A stretch of 64,000 nucleotides of DNA from Desulfuromonadales bacterium (GTDB lineage: Bacteria; Desulfobacterota; Desulfuromonadia; Desulfuromonadales; BM103). A program made the position numbers and the translations under genes. The notes under the pieces are model-generated. The model worked only from the letters and a program-made list of their open reading frames with translations, made no database searches and was not told where the DNA came from. The DNA is taken from assembly GCA_014860225.1 (NCBI GenBank), contig JACZKE010000013.1, forward strand, positions 1 to 64,000, read 5' to 3'. Of the stretch, positions 38,801 through 47,605 are shown in pieces (position 1 is the stretch's first letter; every line of letters begins with the position of its first letter).

Positions 38801-39137
38801 CTCTCGCTCCTTTTATCTCATCTGTATTTTTTAAAAACGCTTAAGCTTAGACCAAATCCACTGAATGGGCAACCTGTGCATGCACCAGAGTATGCATTAT
38901 AATAATTTTTTATCCGGGAAACGGGTCTTTTCAGTAATCTCTGTGTCAGTCAGTGCAATGATTTTTACCCTGACTCCCTTAACCTCAAGAGAACTTGCTC
39001 GTTTTCACATTAATGACAGCTTCGTGTCGACACAGAATTGCCAGATAGAGACTAAATGCCGACTTCTTGACGGCCTATTTAAAAATGATAGTATAAAACA
39101 GTAAGGATAATATTAATTTACCGAACGGGAGTGAGCC
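38801..39137. other. Gene-free stretch between fbp and a coiled-coil protein gene
   Basis: A 79-codon plus-strand frame (38865-39104) exists but has no ribosome site, unusual composition and no recognisable motif, so I do not call it. The region is AT-rich and should contain the divergent promoters of fbp and the downstream gene. Confidence 0.4.
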
Positions 39138-39593
39138 ATGACTGATCAGAAAAAAACACAGAACCAACCAGTCTCTGATATCGAAACTCCGGAAGAAAGC
39201 CATGAAGAACAGCAGCCTGAACAGCACGAACAGCACGATCGCTTGAAAGAGACCACCGAAAAGATCTGGGGAGGCACTAAGCACGTCTGGAGTGCAGCAA
39301 CGTTTAAAGCGAACCAGTACAAAAAACTGGTTCAAAAGAAAATTGACCAATCCGCATTACATAAAAAAATTCATGTGGCTCATGCCGATCTTGGAAAATT
39401 GATCGATGATCTACGTGAAGCCGGGGAAAAGGACATTCTTAATCTGCTTGAAGTTAAGGAGATCTTGAAGAGGATTGATGAACTGAAAGCCGAAGCAGCA
39501 ACCATTGAAGCAGAAGTAGAACAAATCAGAGCCGAGGAACCTTCACAAGTACAGCCTCATGAAGAAACTCAGGAACAGGATAAATCCAATTAG
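39138..39593 (+). CDS. Charged coiled-coil protein of unknown function
   Basis: 151 residues, no signal peptide or membrane helix. The N-terminal 40 residues are Glu/Gln/His-rich and probably disordered; the middle and C-terminal parts form heptad-like helices (KEILKRIDELKAEAATIEAEV), then another acidic tail. GGGAG lies before the ATG. I do not recognise a family. It is followed by a palindromic repeat and faces suhB. Confidence 0.6.
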   Translation: MTDQKKTQNQPVSDIETPEESHEEQQPEQHEQHDRLKETTEKIWGGTKHVWSAATFKANQYKKLVQKKIDQSALHKKIHVAHADLGKLIDDLREAGEKDILNLLEVKEILKRIDELKAEAATIEAEVEQIRAEEPSQVQPHEETQEQDKSN

Positions 39594-39633
39594 TTGAGTC
39601 TCTTGCAAAAGATTGTCATCTCCGTATGCCTAT

Positions 39634-39679
39634 ATCGGGGATCCAGTTTTTCAAATAACGAAGAGCCTGGATCCCCGAT
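39634..39679. repeat. Inverted repeat between convergent genes
   Basis: Perfect 13-bp arms (ATCGGGGATCCAG at 39634-39646 and complement at 39667-39679) enclose a 20-nt loop. The GTCATCTCCG...GGGGATCCAG style is that of widespread REP-like units. Between convergent genes it may also end transcription. Confidence 0.6.
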
Positions 39680-39718
39680 CAAAACCTCTTCGGGAATATC
39701 ATGGAAGGCTTCTTCAGC

Positions 39719-40510
39719 TCAGACAGAAGAATCTTTTTGAGGCCGACATCCCTGCTGTAAGATCATCTGCATATCGGCGTGTATTAGGCGATTGCTGGCC
39801 AGACACTCTAGGGAGTCAAGAGTCATCGGCTTGCCATCGAAATCACTCACCTGACCACCGGCCTCTTCGATCAGCAGAATCCCGGCTGCGAGATCCCAGG
39901 GCTTAAGAAACATCTCCCAGAAGCCATCAAAACGTCCGGCAGCCACGCAGGCCAGATCAAGGCTGGCAGCACCTGGTCGGCGACACGCCTGAGCTTCTTT
40001 CTGGAATCGTGTAAAATAGTCGTAGTTGTTCGCCTCGCATTTCTTATGATTGTAAGCAAATCCTGTCGCCAGCAACGAATGCTCCAGGGTACTTATTGTC
40101 GAGACCTTCAAACAACGATCATTCAGAAACGCGCCAACGCCACGTTCTGCAAAAAAGAGTTCATCCACATACGGATTATAGACTGCGCCAAGTTCCAACC
40201 TACCGTTAATTGCCAACGCAATAGACACAGCAAACCATGGAAAACCATGGGCATAATTCGTCGTGCCGTCGAGAGGGTCAATGATCCAGCGATGATCGGA
40301 GTCCGAGCGGCCATAGTCATCTTCTTCTGCCAGGATATCGTGATCAGGAAACTTTTCACGTATCCGTTTGACAATGAGAGTTTCCGATTGACGGTCTGCC
40401 TCTGTCACCAGGTCATATTTTCCTTTGAACTCGACGCGGATACCAGTTTCGAATTTTTCCATGAGCAGTGTCCCGGCTTCGAGAACTGCCCGGAGGAGTA
40501 GATCTTTCAT
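39719..40510 (-). CDS. suhB: Inositol monophosphatase family protein
   Basis: The 263-residue product has the lithium-sensitive phosphatase motifs EEDDYG, WIIDPLDGTTNYAHGFP (metal-binding DPLDGT) and WDLAAGILLIEEAGG. It dephosphorylates inositol 1-phosphate or a related sugar phosphate; bacterial SuhB can also act in rRNA transcription. I chose the ATG at 40510; a GTG directly before it is an alternative. It lies 12 bp downstream of the EI24-like gene and is probably co-transcribed. Confidence 0.9.
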   Translation of the reverse strand: MKDLLLRAVLEAGTLLMEKFETGIRVEFKGKYDLVTEADRQSETLIVKRIREKFPDHDILAEEDDYGRSDSDHRWIIDPLDGTTNYAHGFPWFAVSIALAINGRLELGAVYNPYVDELFFAERGVGAFLNDRCLKVSTISTLEHSLLATGFAYNHKKCEANNYDYFTRFQKEAQACRRPGAASLDLACVAAGRFDGFWEMFLKPWDLAAGILLIEEAGGQVSDFDGKPMTLDSLECLASNRLIHADMQMILQQGCRPQKDSSV

Positions 40511-40522
40511 CACCAGAGTCCC

Positions 40523-41338
40523 TTATTCGTTTTTCTCATAATTCATCACCAGGGCTGCACTGCGATCATGCTCGATCAGGCCTTCTTCCTCGCACCAGAG
40601 ACGGGTTGCCCCGATCACTGCAAGGGGAATGCAGAACAGTTGAAAGAAGGGGATGGCCAGAAGGGCCATAACACCGCAGGAAAAACCAAGCATGAGGAAT
40701 TTTCGTGCGAAAATGTAGCTCTTCTGTTCGTGAAAGAACTTGTGTTTACGTACCATTACAAAACTCAGGTATTCGAAGCAGAGAAAAAAGAGCGTCAGGC
40801 TGACCGCCAGAAGCGTATAGATGCTGTTGCCGATACCGGGGAACAGGTTGAGCGGCAGGATAAACACCATGACCACAACAAACACCCACATCTTTTTGGC
40901 TTCCATCAAGATTGTCTGCAAAGCATCGTGGAGAAACCTGCCTAGAGAAAAAGTTTCATCGCTGACATCGCCGCTCAAAACCTCTTCAGTACGTTCTGAC
41001 AACAGATCATTGAACGGTGATGCCAGGAGATTACCCACCACCGTAAAGCTAAAAAAAACCAGGACTGCGGTCAGAAGTACTGCGATAACCCAGACAAACC
41101 AGTAAATCACAGACCAGTACCAGGTTTCTCCCTGGGGTATGTGTTCAACGACGGTGCTGCCGAAAAAATCCAGCCCCAGATACACGGCTCCTGAAAACAC
41201 GAGAGCGTTGATCAAAAAAGGAATCAGGATGTATTGGATGAGTCGGGGATTGTTGCGCAACATCCTGACACTGCGGAACGGTGCAAAAAAACCTCTGGAA
41301 AAGTTGACTATAAAATTTCTTTTTGCCGGCACAGGCAT
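40523..41338 (-). CDS. EI24/CysZ-family membrane protein
   Basis: The 271-residue product has about four to six hydrophobic helices and the EI24 (PF07264-like) arrangement: RGFFAPFRSVRMLRNNPRL, YILIPFLINAL, the NLLASPFNDLLSERTEE loop and a basic C-terminal helical pair. CysZ members import sulfate, but other members have unknown roles, and no cys genes are near. I used the ATG at 41338 behind GAGGTGA. Confidence 0.75.
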   Translation of the reverse strand: MPVPAKRNFIVNFSRGFFAPFRSVRMLRNNPRLIQYILIPFLINALVFSGAVYLGLDFFGSTVVEHIPQGETWYWSVIYWFVWVIAVLLTAVLVFFSFTVVGNLLASPFNDLLSERTEEVLSGDVSDETFSLGRFLHDALQTILMEAKKMWVFVVVMVFILPLNLFPGIGNSIYTLLAVSLTLFFLCFEYLSFVMVRKHKFFHEQKSYIFARKFLMLGFSCGVMALLAIPFFQLFCIPLAVIGATRLWCEEEGLIEHDRSAALVMNYEKNE

Positions 41339-41520
41339 AAACTCACCTCTCACCTAGAGTTTCCGGATGGACACTAACTCTAACTTTTTCGGGACTTGCC
41401 GTCGGGAAAAGACAGAGCCTCTGCCTATTTATCAGGCCACACCTGCCTGACAAATAGGCACAAATTGTTTCTGCGACTCGAAGATAACATCTAAGTACCT
41501 ATAATAACAGGCAATAAATA

Positions 41521-41535
41521 CGGCACAAGTATTGA
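41521..41535 (+). promoter_or_regulatory. Candidate sigma-54 promoter of amtB (first copy)
   Basis: CGGCAC-AAGTA-TTGA resembles the -24/-12 consensus TGGCAC-N5-TTGC with correct spacing, 70 bp before the amtB start codon. The -12 GC is GA, a costly mismatch, so confidence is low. Nitrogen control of amtB makes it plausible. Confidence 0.3.
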
Positions 41536-41604
41536 AGAGTGAATTGACAGCGCTCGGACAATGTTGTCTGCAGCTAGTGACATAAGACGAGGAGGTCTTC
41601 ATCC

Positions 41605-42819
41605 ATGGATCCTGCAGTTCACTCTCTTACCAATTCCGGCGACGTCCTGTTCCTGATGCTTGGAGCTGTCATGGTATTTGCCATGCACGCTGGCTTTGCC
41701 TTCCTGGAAGTCGGTACCGTCCGTAAAAAAAACCAGACAAATGCTTTGGTAAAAATCCTCACCGACTGGTCAGTCTCGACTGTCGTCTACTTCCTGGTTG
41801 GCTATCCGATCGCTTACGGTATCCACTTTTTTGTTTCAGCTGAAGGACTGCTTGGCGGAAATCAGGGCTATGAGCTGGTGCGATTCTTTTTCCTCCTCTG
41901 CTTCGCTGCCTGCATTCCGGCGATCATCTCCGGCGGCATTGCGGAACGGACCCGCTTCTGGCCACAAGTCCTGGCCGGTGCAATTTTTGCCGGCCTTACC
42001 TACCCGTTCTTCGAATCCTTGATCTGGGGGCAAAACAATACCGGCCTGCAGGCCTGGTTTGAAGGGACTTTCGGGGCGCCGTTCCATGATTTTGCCGGCA
42101 GCGTTGTTGTCCACTCCATGGGTGGCTGGATCGCCCTCCCCGCCGTTATCCTGCTCGGCCCCCGCATGGGCCGTTGGGTGCGCGGCAAAAGCCACGCTAT
42201 TCCAGTCAGCAACATTCCTTTTCTGGCTCTCGGCAGTTGGATTCTGGCGATAGGCTGGTTCGGCTTCAACGTCATGAGCGCCCAGAGTCTCAACGGCATC
42301 TCAGGCCTGGTGGCCGTCAATTCCTTGATGGCAATGGTTGGCGGCGTCATCTTTGCCGTAGTTGCCACAAAATCTGATCCTGGCTTTGCTCACAACGGTG
42401 CCTTGGCCGGCCTGATCGCTATCTGTGCCGGCTCTGACCTGGTACACCCCTTGGCCGCCTTTCTGATCGGTGGGTTCGGAGCGCTGATTTTTGTCTATGG
42501 CTTCAAGTGGGAGCAGGAAAAACTCAAGATCGACGATGTGCTCGGTGTCTGGCCGCTACATGGCATGATCGGCACCTGGGGAGGTATCTCTACCGGCATC
42601 TTCGGTTACAATAGCCTCGGCGGCCTCGGTGGTGTCAGTTTTATGTCACAGCTGGCCGGCAGCCTGTTCGCCATTATTTATGCTCTGGTTACCGGCTTTG
42701 TTGTCTACAGCGTAATCATCAAGGTATTCGGCTTCCGCCTTAGCGAAGAGGACGAATTCCGTGGCTCTGACCTTTCGATCCATCACATCACCGCCTATCC
42801 GGAAGAGAAAGTCACCTGA
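41605..42819 (+). CDS. amtB: Ammonium transporter, single-gene copy
   Basis: The 404-residue protein has 11 membrane helices and the Amt pore features: GFAFLEVGTVRKKN, the twin pore histidines in VVVHSMGG and WPLHGMIG, the FGFN segment and a C-terminal tail (FRLSEEDEFRGSDLSIH) of the kind that contacts GlnK. It conducts ammonium/ammonia into the cell. Unlike the copy at 58062-59450 it has no cleavable signal peptide extension and no adjacent PII gene. GAGGAGG precedes the ATG. Confidence 0.93.
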   Translation: MDPAVHSLTNSGDVLFLMLGAVMVFAMHAGFAFLEVGTVRKKNQTNALVKILTDWSVSTVVYFLVGYPIAYGIHFFVSAEGLLGGNQGYELVRFFFLLCFAACIPAIISGGIAERTRFWPQVLAGAIFAGLTYPFFESLIWGQNNTGLQAWFEGTFGAPFHDFAGSVVVHSMGGWIALPAVILLGPRMGRWVRGKSHAIPVSNIPFLALGSWILAIGWFGFNVMSAQSLNGISGLVAVNSLMAMVGGVIFAVVATKSDPGFAHNGALAGLIAICAGSDLVHPLAAFLIGGFGALIFVYGFKWEQEKLKIDDVLGVWPLHGMIGTWGGISTGIFGYNSLGGLGGVSFMSQLAGSLFAIIYALVTGFVVYSVIIKVFGFRLSEEDEFRGSDLSIHHITAYPEEKVT

Positions 42820-42840
42820 CAAACCTTGCGGACCTCCAAA

Positions 42841-42885
42841 CCTCAAAGGGCCACCGAGTTATATATAATCGGTGGCCTTTTGAGG
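42841..42885. terminator. Hairpin terminator after amtB
   Basis: Arms 42841-42857 and 42869-42885 are 17-bp complements with one G-U type mismatch (CCTCAAAGGGCCACCGA). It sits between amtB and the convergent GGDEF gene and can serve both. Confidence 0.75.
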
Positions 42886-42914
42886 ATGAAGATCAATGGA
42901 TTTCTTCAACAGCG

Positions 42915-44111
42915 TCAAGATGTACACACTTGGTTCCGGCCGCCCTTCTTGGCTTCATAAAGTGCCTGATCAGCGGCTTTAATCAATTGCTGCGGAGTGG
43001 TGTTTTTATCATCCCGGGTGGCCACACCGATACTGACCGTAACCTGTAGTGTCGCTTTCCCGGAATTTTTCTTTTGTGTTTGCTCCGACTTCTGCTTCGA
43101 CCTTTTGCGTCCCCTGACAATAAATCCAGCATGGCTAATGGTTTCACGCAGTTCCTCAAGATGTGGCAGAGCCTTTTCGAGATCCTTGCTTGGGAAAATC
43201 ACGGTAAACTCTTCGCCTCCATAACGATAAGCACGTCCTCCCCCGCTCACCCGTCGCAGACAGGTTGCAACCATGCGCAGAACCTGGTCGCCGACATCAT
43301 GTCCATAGGTATCATTAACTTTTTTGAAGTGGTCCACATCGACCATGGCAAGCGTATAACGCCGGCCTACCTTGAGCAGGAACTCATTCATGGCCCGGCG
43401 TGCTGGAAGACCGGTCAGTTCATCATGAAAGGCCATGTTGAAACTGCTCTCAATAAGGGCTATTGTCAGCAGAAAGGCAGCAACTCCACCCCAGAAAGCA
43501 AAATGTTCCGGCCACCAGAATCCGGAAACAATGGCAACCAGGGTCCAACAGAAACTACCTTCCAGGGCTTCCGGTCTCTTGTAGAAACGAAACAGCATCG
43601 CAATCAGACTGAGGATCATTATGAGCAAGGTGATTTGCGGAAATGGAAGATCCTCAATGAAAGCGCCGGGAAGCAGTTGATGGTTTAACCAGGCCATCAC
43701 ATCTCCGGGCCGGGTATAATAAAGCACGGCGACACAACCCGACTGGAACAGAAAGGCCAGCAAGCGCAGCAGGCCATGCAAAGTGAACAACCCGCGCTCT
43801 GACCGCCAGCTGTAAAACACCAGGTTCAATGGAACCAGGAGGGGCGCAATCAACAGCAGGTACTCACGACCAAAGGGCGTTGCCAGAGTCAGAGCACGTT
43901 CAACAACGATCAGCAGGGCTATAACCCAAAACACGCGGGTACGATTGAAACGCCAACCCAGGAACAAACCGGAGATAGCGGCCAGATACGGAAACAATGT
44001 CAGCAGTGGCTGCCAGGTTACGGGGATTGCAACCTTGAGACGCAGATACAGGGCTGCACAAAAGATCATACCGGGGATAATCAACAAAAGTAACGATCTT
44101 AACAATTTCAT
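42915..44111 (-). CDS. Membrane-bound diguanylate cyclase (GGDEF)
   Basis: About 398 residues from the chosen ATG at 44111. Six or so hydrophobic helices (about 1-200) are followed by a GGDEF domain with RYGGEEF, so it should be catalytically active in making cyclic di-GMP. The inhibitory RxxD position five residues before GGEEF reads SGGG, so product feedback through the I-site is probably lost, in contrast to the protein at 25776-27149. A Lys/Arg/Gln-rich insertion lies before the final strands. A longer frame starting at 44285 would add 58 residues with no ribosome site. Confidence 0.88.
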   Translation of the reverse strand: MKLLRSLLLLIIPGMIFCAALYLRLKVAIPVTWQPLLTLFPYLAAISGLFLGWRFNRTRVFWVIALLIVVERALTLATPFGREYLLLIAPLLVPLNLVFYSWRSERGLFTLHGLLRLLAFLFQSGCVAVLYYTRPGDVMAWLNHQLLPGAFIEDLPFPQITLLIMILSLIAMLFRFYKRPEALEGSFCWTLVAIVSGFWWPEHFAFWGGVAAFLLTIALIESSFNMAFHDELTGLPARRAMNEFLLKVGRRYTLAMVDVDHFKKVNDTYGHDVGDQVLRMVATCLRRVSGGGRAYRYGGEEFTVIFPSKDLEKALPHLEELRETISHAGFIVRGRKRSKQKSEQTQKKNSGKATLQVTVSIGVATRDDKNTTPQQLIKAADQALYEAKKGGRNQVCTS

Positions 44112-44327
44112 GATATGAGACAATGACTCCAGAGAAAAGAGGAAGGTCAACTTATCATGGCAGGGGTCGATTTTGCCAGTGCAAGCCACAACACAGTGAC
44201 CGGCAACATACATTAAAACGTCACTTTCAACGCGCATGATGTTGACATATGCCCTTGAGTCGCGGTAGAAGCCTGAAAGCTTCAATCATGCAATTGGAGA
44301 AAAACGGATTCATTCCGGAGATAAATT

Positions 44328-44837
44328 ATGAACGCTACATCAGAAAAGATGATCCTAGATTTTAGCGAAGCACAGGCTGTTGGCAGCTGGCAAGCCGTCG
44401 ATGACCGTATCATGGGCGGCTGTTCGCAGAGTCAGGCCATATACATCGACAACATCGGTTTACGTTTCACAGGCACAGTCTCTCTTAAGAACAACGGCGG
44501 CTTCGCCTCGATCAGATCCAGCTCTGACAACTTCGACTTGGGACAGTACTCAGGTCTCGCGCTGCGACTGCGCGGTGATGGCAAAGCATTCAAACTCAGC
44601 CTGCGGACAGATCTGTATTTCGATGGCGTCAGCTACCAGACGACTTTTAACACCCGGAAGGATACCTGGCAGGAGATCGCTCTGCCGTTTGAAACCTTTA
44701 CTCCTACCCATCACGGCGTCAAGCTTTCTACTGTCGCCCCCTTGGACACGACCAGTATCAAGAGTTTCGGCCTCTTCATCGCCGATCGCCAGGAGGGCCC
44801 TTTCCAGCTGGATGTAGCCTGGATTAAAGGCATCTGA
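44328..44837 (+). CDS. CIA30-family protein
   Basis: 169 residues without a signal peptide. It matches the complex I intermediate-associated protein 30 fold (galactose-binding-like beta sandwich): VDDRIMGGCSQS at the start, NNGGFASIRS, GLALRLRGDGKAFKLSLRTD, and LFIADRQEGPFQLDVAWI at the end. In eukaryotes CIA30 helps assemble respiratory complex I; the bacterial function is not established. GGAGATAA precedes the ATG. An NDUFA9-like gene is found 1.2 kb away. Confidence 0.85.
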   Translation: MNATSEKMILDFSEAQAVGSWQAVDDRIMGGCSQSQAIYIDNIGLRFTGTVSLKNNGGFASIRSSSDNFDLGQYSGLALRLRGDGKAFKLSLRTDLYFDGVSYQTTFNTRKDTWQEIALPFETFTPTHHGVKLSTVAPLDTTSIKSFGLFIADRQEGPFQLDVAWIKGI

Positions 44838-44873
44838 TTACTGAAGTTGCTTCATCAGATGTCTGTTAAATAT

Positions 44874-45129
44874 TCATAAGCCGGCCCAGCGTTGGCTCAA
44901 TTCCCGGAGTCGGCGTCTCGCCTCCTCGTCGTAAGCCTGATCTGCCGCTCTGGCCAAATGCTGCCCGTCAAAGTAAGCTCCTGTCGTCCCTTGCAGCTCC
45001 TCTGTCAACACCAGACGTTCCAATGCGCCGGCCCCCTGCTCGACAGTGGTTCTCGGAGTACCGAACCATTCGCGGACCATTTTCGTGTCCATCAGCGATG
45101 CCGGACGTGGAGATGCACCCCAAATATTA
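44874..45129 (-). pseudogene. C-terminal remnant of a short-chain dehydrogenase
   Basis: About 80 codons on the minus strand encode PRPASLMDTKMVREWFG, GAGALERLVLTEEL, GAYFDGQ and AYDEEARRRLRELS, the C-terminal segment typical of retinol-dehydrogenase-like SDR proteins. The Rossmann glycine motif and the YxxxK catalytic site are missing: upstream the frame runs into the end of the ferritin-like gene. I read this as a gene fragment left after deletion, not a functional gene. Confidence 0.7.
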
Positions 45130-45738
45130 CTATTCGCTCCGTTCCTCATCAGGAGATTTATTGGAAATGTCGGGTTGAATTTCAGGCGTCTCTTTGCCCT
45201 CCATGATGTCGACGTCCCGACCGAAATTACGGAATTCGTCGAGGTTGCTGAATTCGCCCCAGGCCAGATACTGGTTCGGCGCATTGACGAAATGATAAAC
45301 ATTTTCAAGAATGTTGAAATGTTCGTGCTCCTCCTCGGCGATGCGCAGCAAGACCTGACGAACAACTTCGTCATTCTCTTTTTCGGCGGCATCCTCATAA
45401 AGTCGGAAACTTTCAGCTTCGACTTTCATGGCGTAGCGGTAACCTTCGAGATCATCGGAGAGACTCTCCGGGGTTTTACCGGACTCGCGTAGTTGCTGGA
45501 AAACATTTTTGGTGTCTTCGAGCACGGTTGATGTTGCCATGTTCAAAGGCCCAGAGCGCTTTTTCAGCCTCTGAATCGCATCGTGATGTTTCTGTTCGTC
45601 TTCGGCCAGACGTGAAAATATCGTGCGCAGGCCGGGGATGTCGGTTGCTTTGGCCTGCCTGGCGTAGAAAGACTTGCCATCGAGTTCCATCTTCAAGGCA
45701 AAATCATAGATATTCACATCCTTCTTTTCTTCACTCAT
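45130..45738 (-). CDS. Rubrerythrin-type ferritin-like di-iron protein
   Basis: The 202-residue protein forms a four-helix di-iron bundle, with Glu and His ligand motifs in ELDGKSFYARQA, LAEDEQKHHDAI, KVEAESFRLYEDA and IAEEEHEHFNIL. It lacks the C-terminal rubredoxin domain of classic rubrerythrin and ends in an acidic tail. In anaerobes such proteins act in peroxide defence or iron handling. The ATG at 45738 has GAGGAG upstream; the longer frame is rejected. Confidence 0.87.
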   Translation of the reverse strand: MSEEKKDVNIYDFALKMELDGKSFYARQAKATDIPGLRTIFSRLAEDEQKHHDAIQRLKKRSGPLNMATSTVLEDTKNVFQQLRESGKTPESLSDDLEGYRYAMKVEAESFRLYEDAAEKENDEVVRQVLLRIAEEEHEHFNILENVYHFVNAPNQYLAWGEFSNLDEFRNFGRDVDIMEGKETPEIQPDISNKSPDEERSE

Positions 45739-45900
45739 AATATTCTCCTCATATCTTCGGCAGGAATGCGTTTCCAGATTCTTCCGGGTGTTTTTCCATG
45801 ATACCTGAAAATAGTTACAGTGGCTCACCACCATTTCTCATAAGCCTGACAATAATCATATCGCACGATAACCAGCGAGCAATGGGCAAACATCTACCAT

Positions 45901-46047
45901 TCAGGCATTTTTACCTGCCGGGTTACATTTTTTCAGCCATACATCTGCATCGCATTTCTGACAGTTGAAAATTTTCGCAAATCCATCAATCACCTCCGTC
46001 CTGGCGGACTTGGTTCTGGCAAAGCAACGTGGTCTTGTTTCACGCAT
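45901..46047 (-). CDS. Small cysteine-rich (zinc-ribbon-like) protein
   Basis: A 48-codon frame begins one base after the stop of the NDUFA9-like gene (TAAGATG), implying translational coupling. It encodes a basic N-terminus (MRETRPRCFARTKSART) and FNCQKCDADVWLKKC, with cysteines 8, 29, 32 and 41 that could bind one zinc. The spacing and close coupling favour a real gene. Function unknown to me. Confidence 0.55.
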   Translation of the reverse strand: MRETRPRCFARTKSARTEVIDGFAKIFNCQKCDADVWLKKCNPAGKNA

Positions 46048-46048
46048 C

Positions 46049-46951
46049 TTATTTCTCTTCACTGATGACATCTTCGATGCCGTCAGCAAAGGAATTTGGC
46101 TCGATATCGAATATCTCCGCCCAGGGCTGCTGGTTGCATTCATTTCCTTCCAGCAACATGGCCAGCTGGTCGGTTGTCATGGGAAACTTCTCAGAGCCTT
46201 GCAGCACCTTGACAAACGGCTTGGTCAGAGCGACCGGCTGATGGATTTTTGTCACATCACCTTTGCCAAGAGCCATTCCAATCAGATCTATGATCGTATT
46301 AAAGGAATAGCTGTTTGCACCCCCCAAGTGATAGGTCTGGCCTATGGTTTCCGTCATGGCAATGCCTTTCAGGAAGGTTTCGGCCACCTGTTCCACCGCA
46401 ACCGGCTGCAATCGATACTGGCCGTCCCCGATCACCGGCACGACCGGTAATTTTTTAACCATTGTAATCAGCGTCTCGATAAACTCGCCGTCTTTGCCGA
46501 ATATCGGCGTAGGCCTGAAGATCGTCCAGTCAAGGTCTGCACCCCGAACGACTTCTTCGGCTTGCCATTTGGACCTGAAATAATCGATCTCACTATTCGC
46601 CCGGGCACCGTTGGCACTCATGTGCAGAAACCGTCTGACTCCCTGAGCCATAGCCGCATCGGTTACGTGACGGGTTGCTTCAACATGTAGTCGCTCGAAA
46701 GTGATCGCCTTGCCCGGGAATTCCCGGATGATGCCAATCAGATGGATGACGGCATCGCAATCCTGCATGCCGCCCTTCAGACTGTGTGGGTCTGTGACGT
46801 CTCCGAGATGCACAGCAATGTTATCAGCGTGGATCAGCTTGTCTTCCGATCCACGACGCACCAGCGCCACAACCTGATGTCCCGCTGTCGAAAGTTGTTT
46901 CAGCACATGACTGCCGACAAATCCCGTTCCGCCTGTTACAAATACCTGCAT
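46049..46951 (-). CDS. NDUFA9-like NAD(P)-binding protein (atypical SDR)
   Basis: The 300-residue protein has the Rossmann motif VTGGTGFVGSHV at residues 5-16, then GDVTDPHSL, AVIHLIGIIRE, and FLHMSANGA, with the extended-SDR YxxxK replaced by YFRSKW. This matches the complex I NDUFA9 subunit family (NAD-binding, non-catalytic or reductase-like). The start was set at the second of two adjacent ATGs (46951), which has GGAGG at proper spacing. A small Cys-rich gene follows directly. Confidence 0.85.
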   Translation of the reverse strand: MQVFVTGGTGFVGSHVLKQLSTAGHQVVALVRRGSEDKLIHADNIAVHLGDVTDPHSLKGGMQDCDAVIHLIGIIREFPGKAITFERLHVEATRHVTDAAMAQGVRRFLHMSANGARANSEIDYFRSKWQAEEVVRGADLDWTIFRPTPIFGKDGEFIETLITMVKKLPVVPVIGDGQYRLQPVAVEQVAETFLKGIAMTETIGQTYHLGGANSYSFNTIIDLIGMALGKGDVTKIHQPVALTKPFVKVLQGSEKFPMTTDQLAMLLEGNECNQQPWAEIFDIEPNSFADGIEDVISEEK

Positions 46952-47173
46952 CATTACCTCCATTCTGGAAAATGTCTGACGCTCAGGAAGACAACCACAA
47001 CCACTGAATCGGATATCCACGACAAAGCGAAGAGATTGCCGGATAGGGGATTGCGGCTGGCGAAGATCACAGGCTTCATCCAGCCTTTGCCGGACAGGGC
47101 TGGCATGGGACGGCAAGCGACAATTTACTTTTACTTGTCGATCGATCTTCGGCAGTCAAGGCCTTTTTAAACT

Positions 47174-47605
47174 TCACTCCCTGAGCGAAGCATCCAGAGT
47201 AATCTTCGTAACCAGGAGTTTGCTGATCGGACAACCCTCTTTGGCCTTGTCCGCGATCTGCTTGAACTTGGCATCATCCACACCCGGGATTTTTGCCGTC
47301 ATTATCAGATGGCTTCCACTCACCGCGAAACCTCCCTCCACTTCTTCCAGGGTAATCTCTGCCTTGGTCTTGATGTAATCCGCAGTAAAGCCTTCTTTTT
47401 CCAGCATCAAAGAGAACGCCATCGAAAAACAGCTAGCATGCGCCGCGCCTATCAATTCTTCAGGATTACTGCCTTTTACGCCCTCAAATCGCTGTTTGAA
47501 TCCATAAGGATATGAATCGAGTGCGCCGCTTTGTGTCGAGATCGTCCCTTTACCGTCCTTCAAACCACCTTGCCATTCAGCTGAACCATATTTTTTAATA
47601 GCCAT
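47174..47605 (-). CDS. OsmC-family peroxiredoxin
   Basis: The 143-residue product has the family layout with reactive cysteines in AAHASCFSMAFS and EGCPISKLL. OsmC-type enzymes reduce organic hydroperoxides with thiol donors. AAAGGAGGA precedes the ATG. It is a single-gene unit on the minus strand, in a stretch rich in stress genes. Confidence 0.92.
   Translation of the reverse strand: MAIKKYGSAEWQGGLKDGKGTISTQSGALDSYPYGFKQRFEGVKGSNPEELIGAAHASCFSMAFSLMLEKEGFTADYIKTKAEITLEEVEGGFAVSGSHLIMTAKIPGVDDAKFKQIADKAKEGCPISKLLVTKITLDASLRE

Noticed and set aside
38865-39104. 79-codon plus-strand frame after fbp
   Set aside because: No ribosome site, no recognisable domain, lies in AT-rich promoter DNA.
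44874-45398. Full 174-codon minus-strand frame as an intact SDR gene
   Set aside because: Only the last ~80 codons resemble SDR; the rest overlaps the ferritin-like gene in another frame, so I call a remnant.
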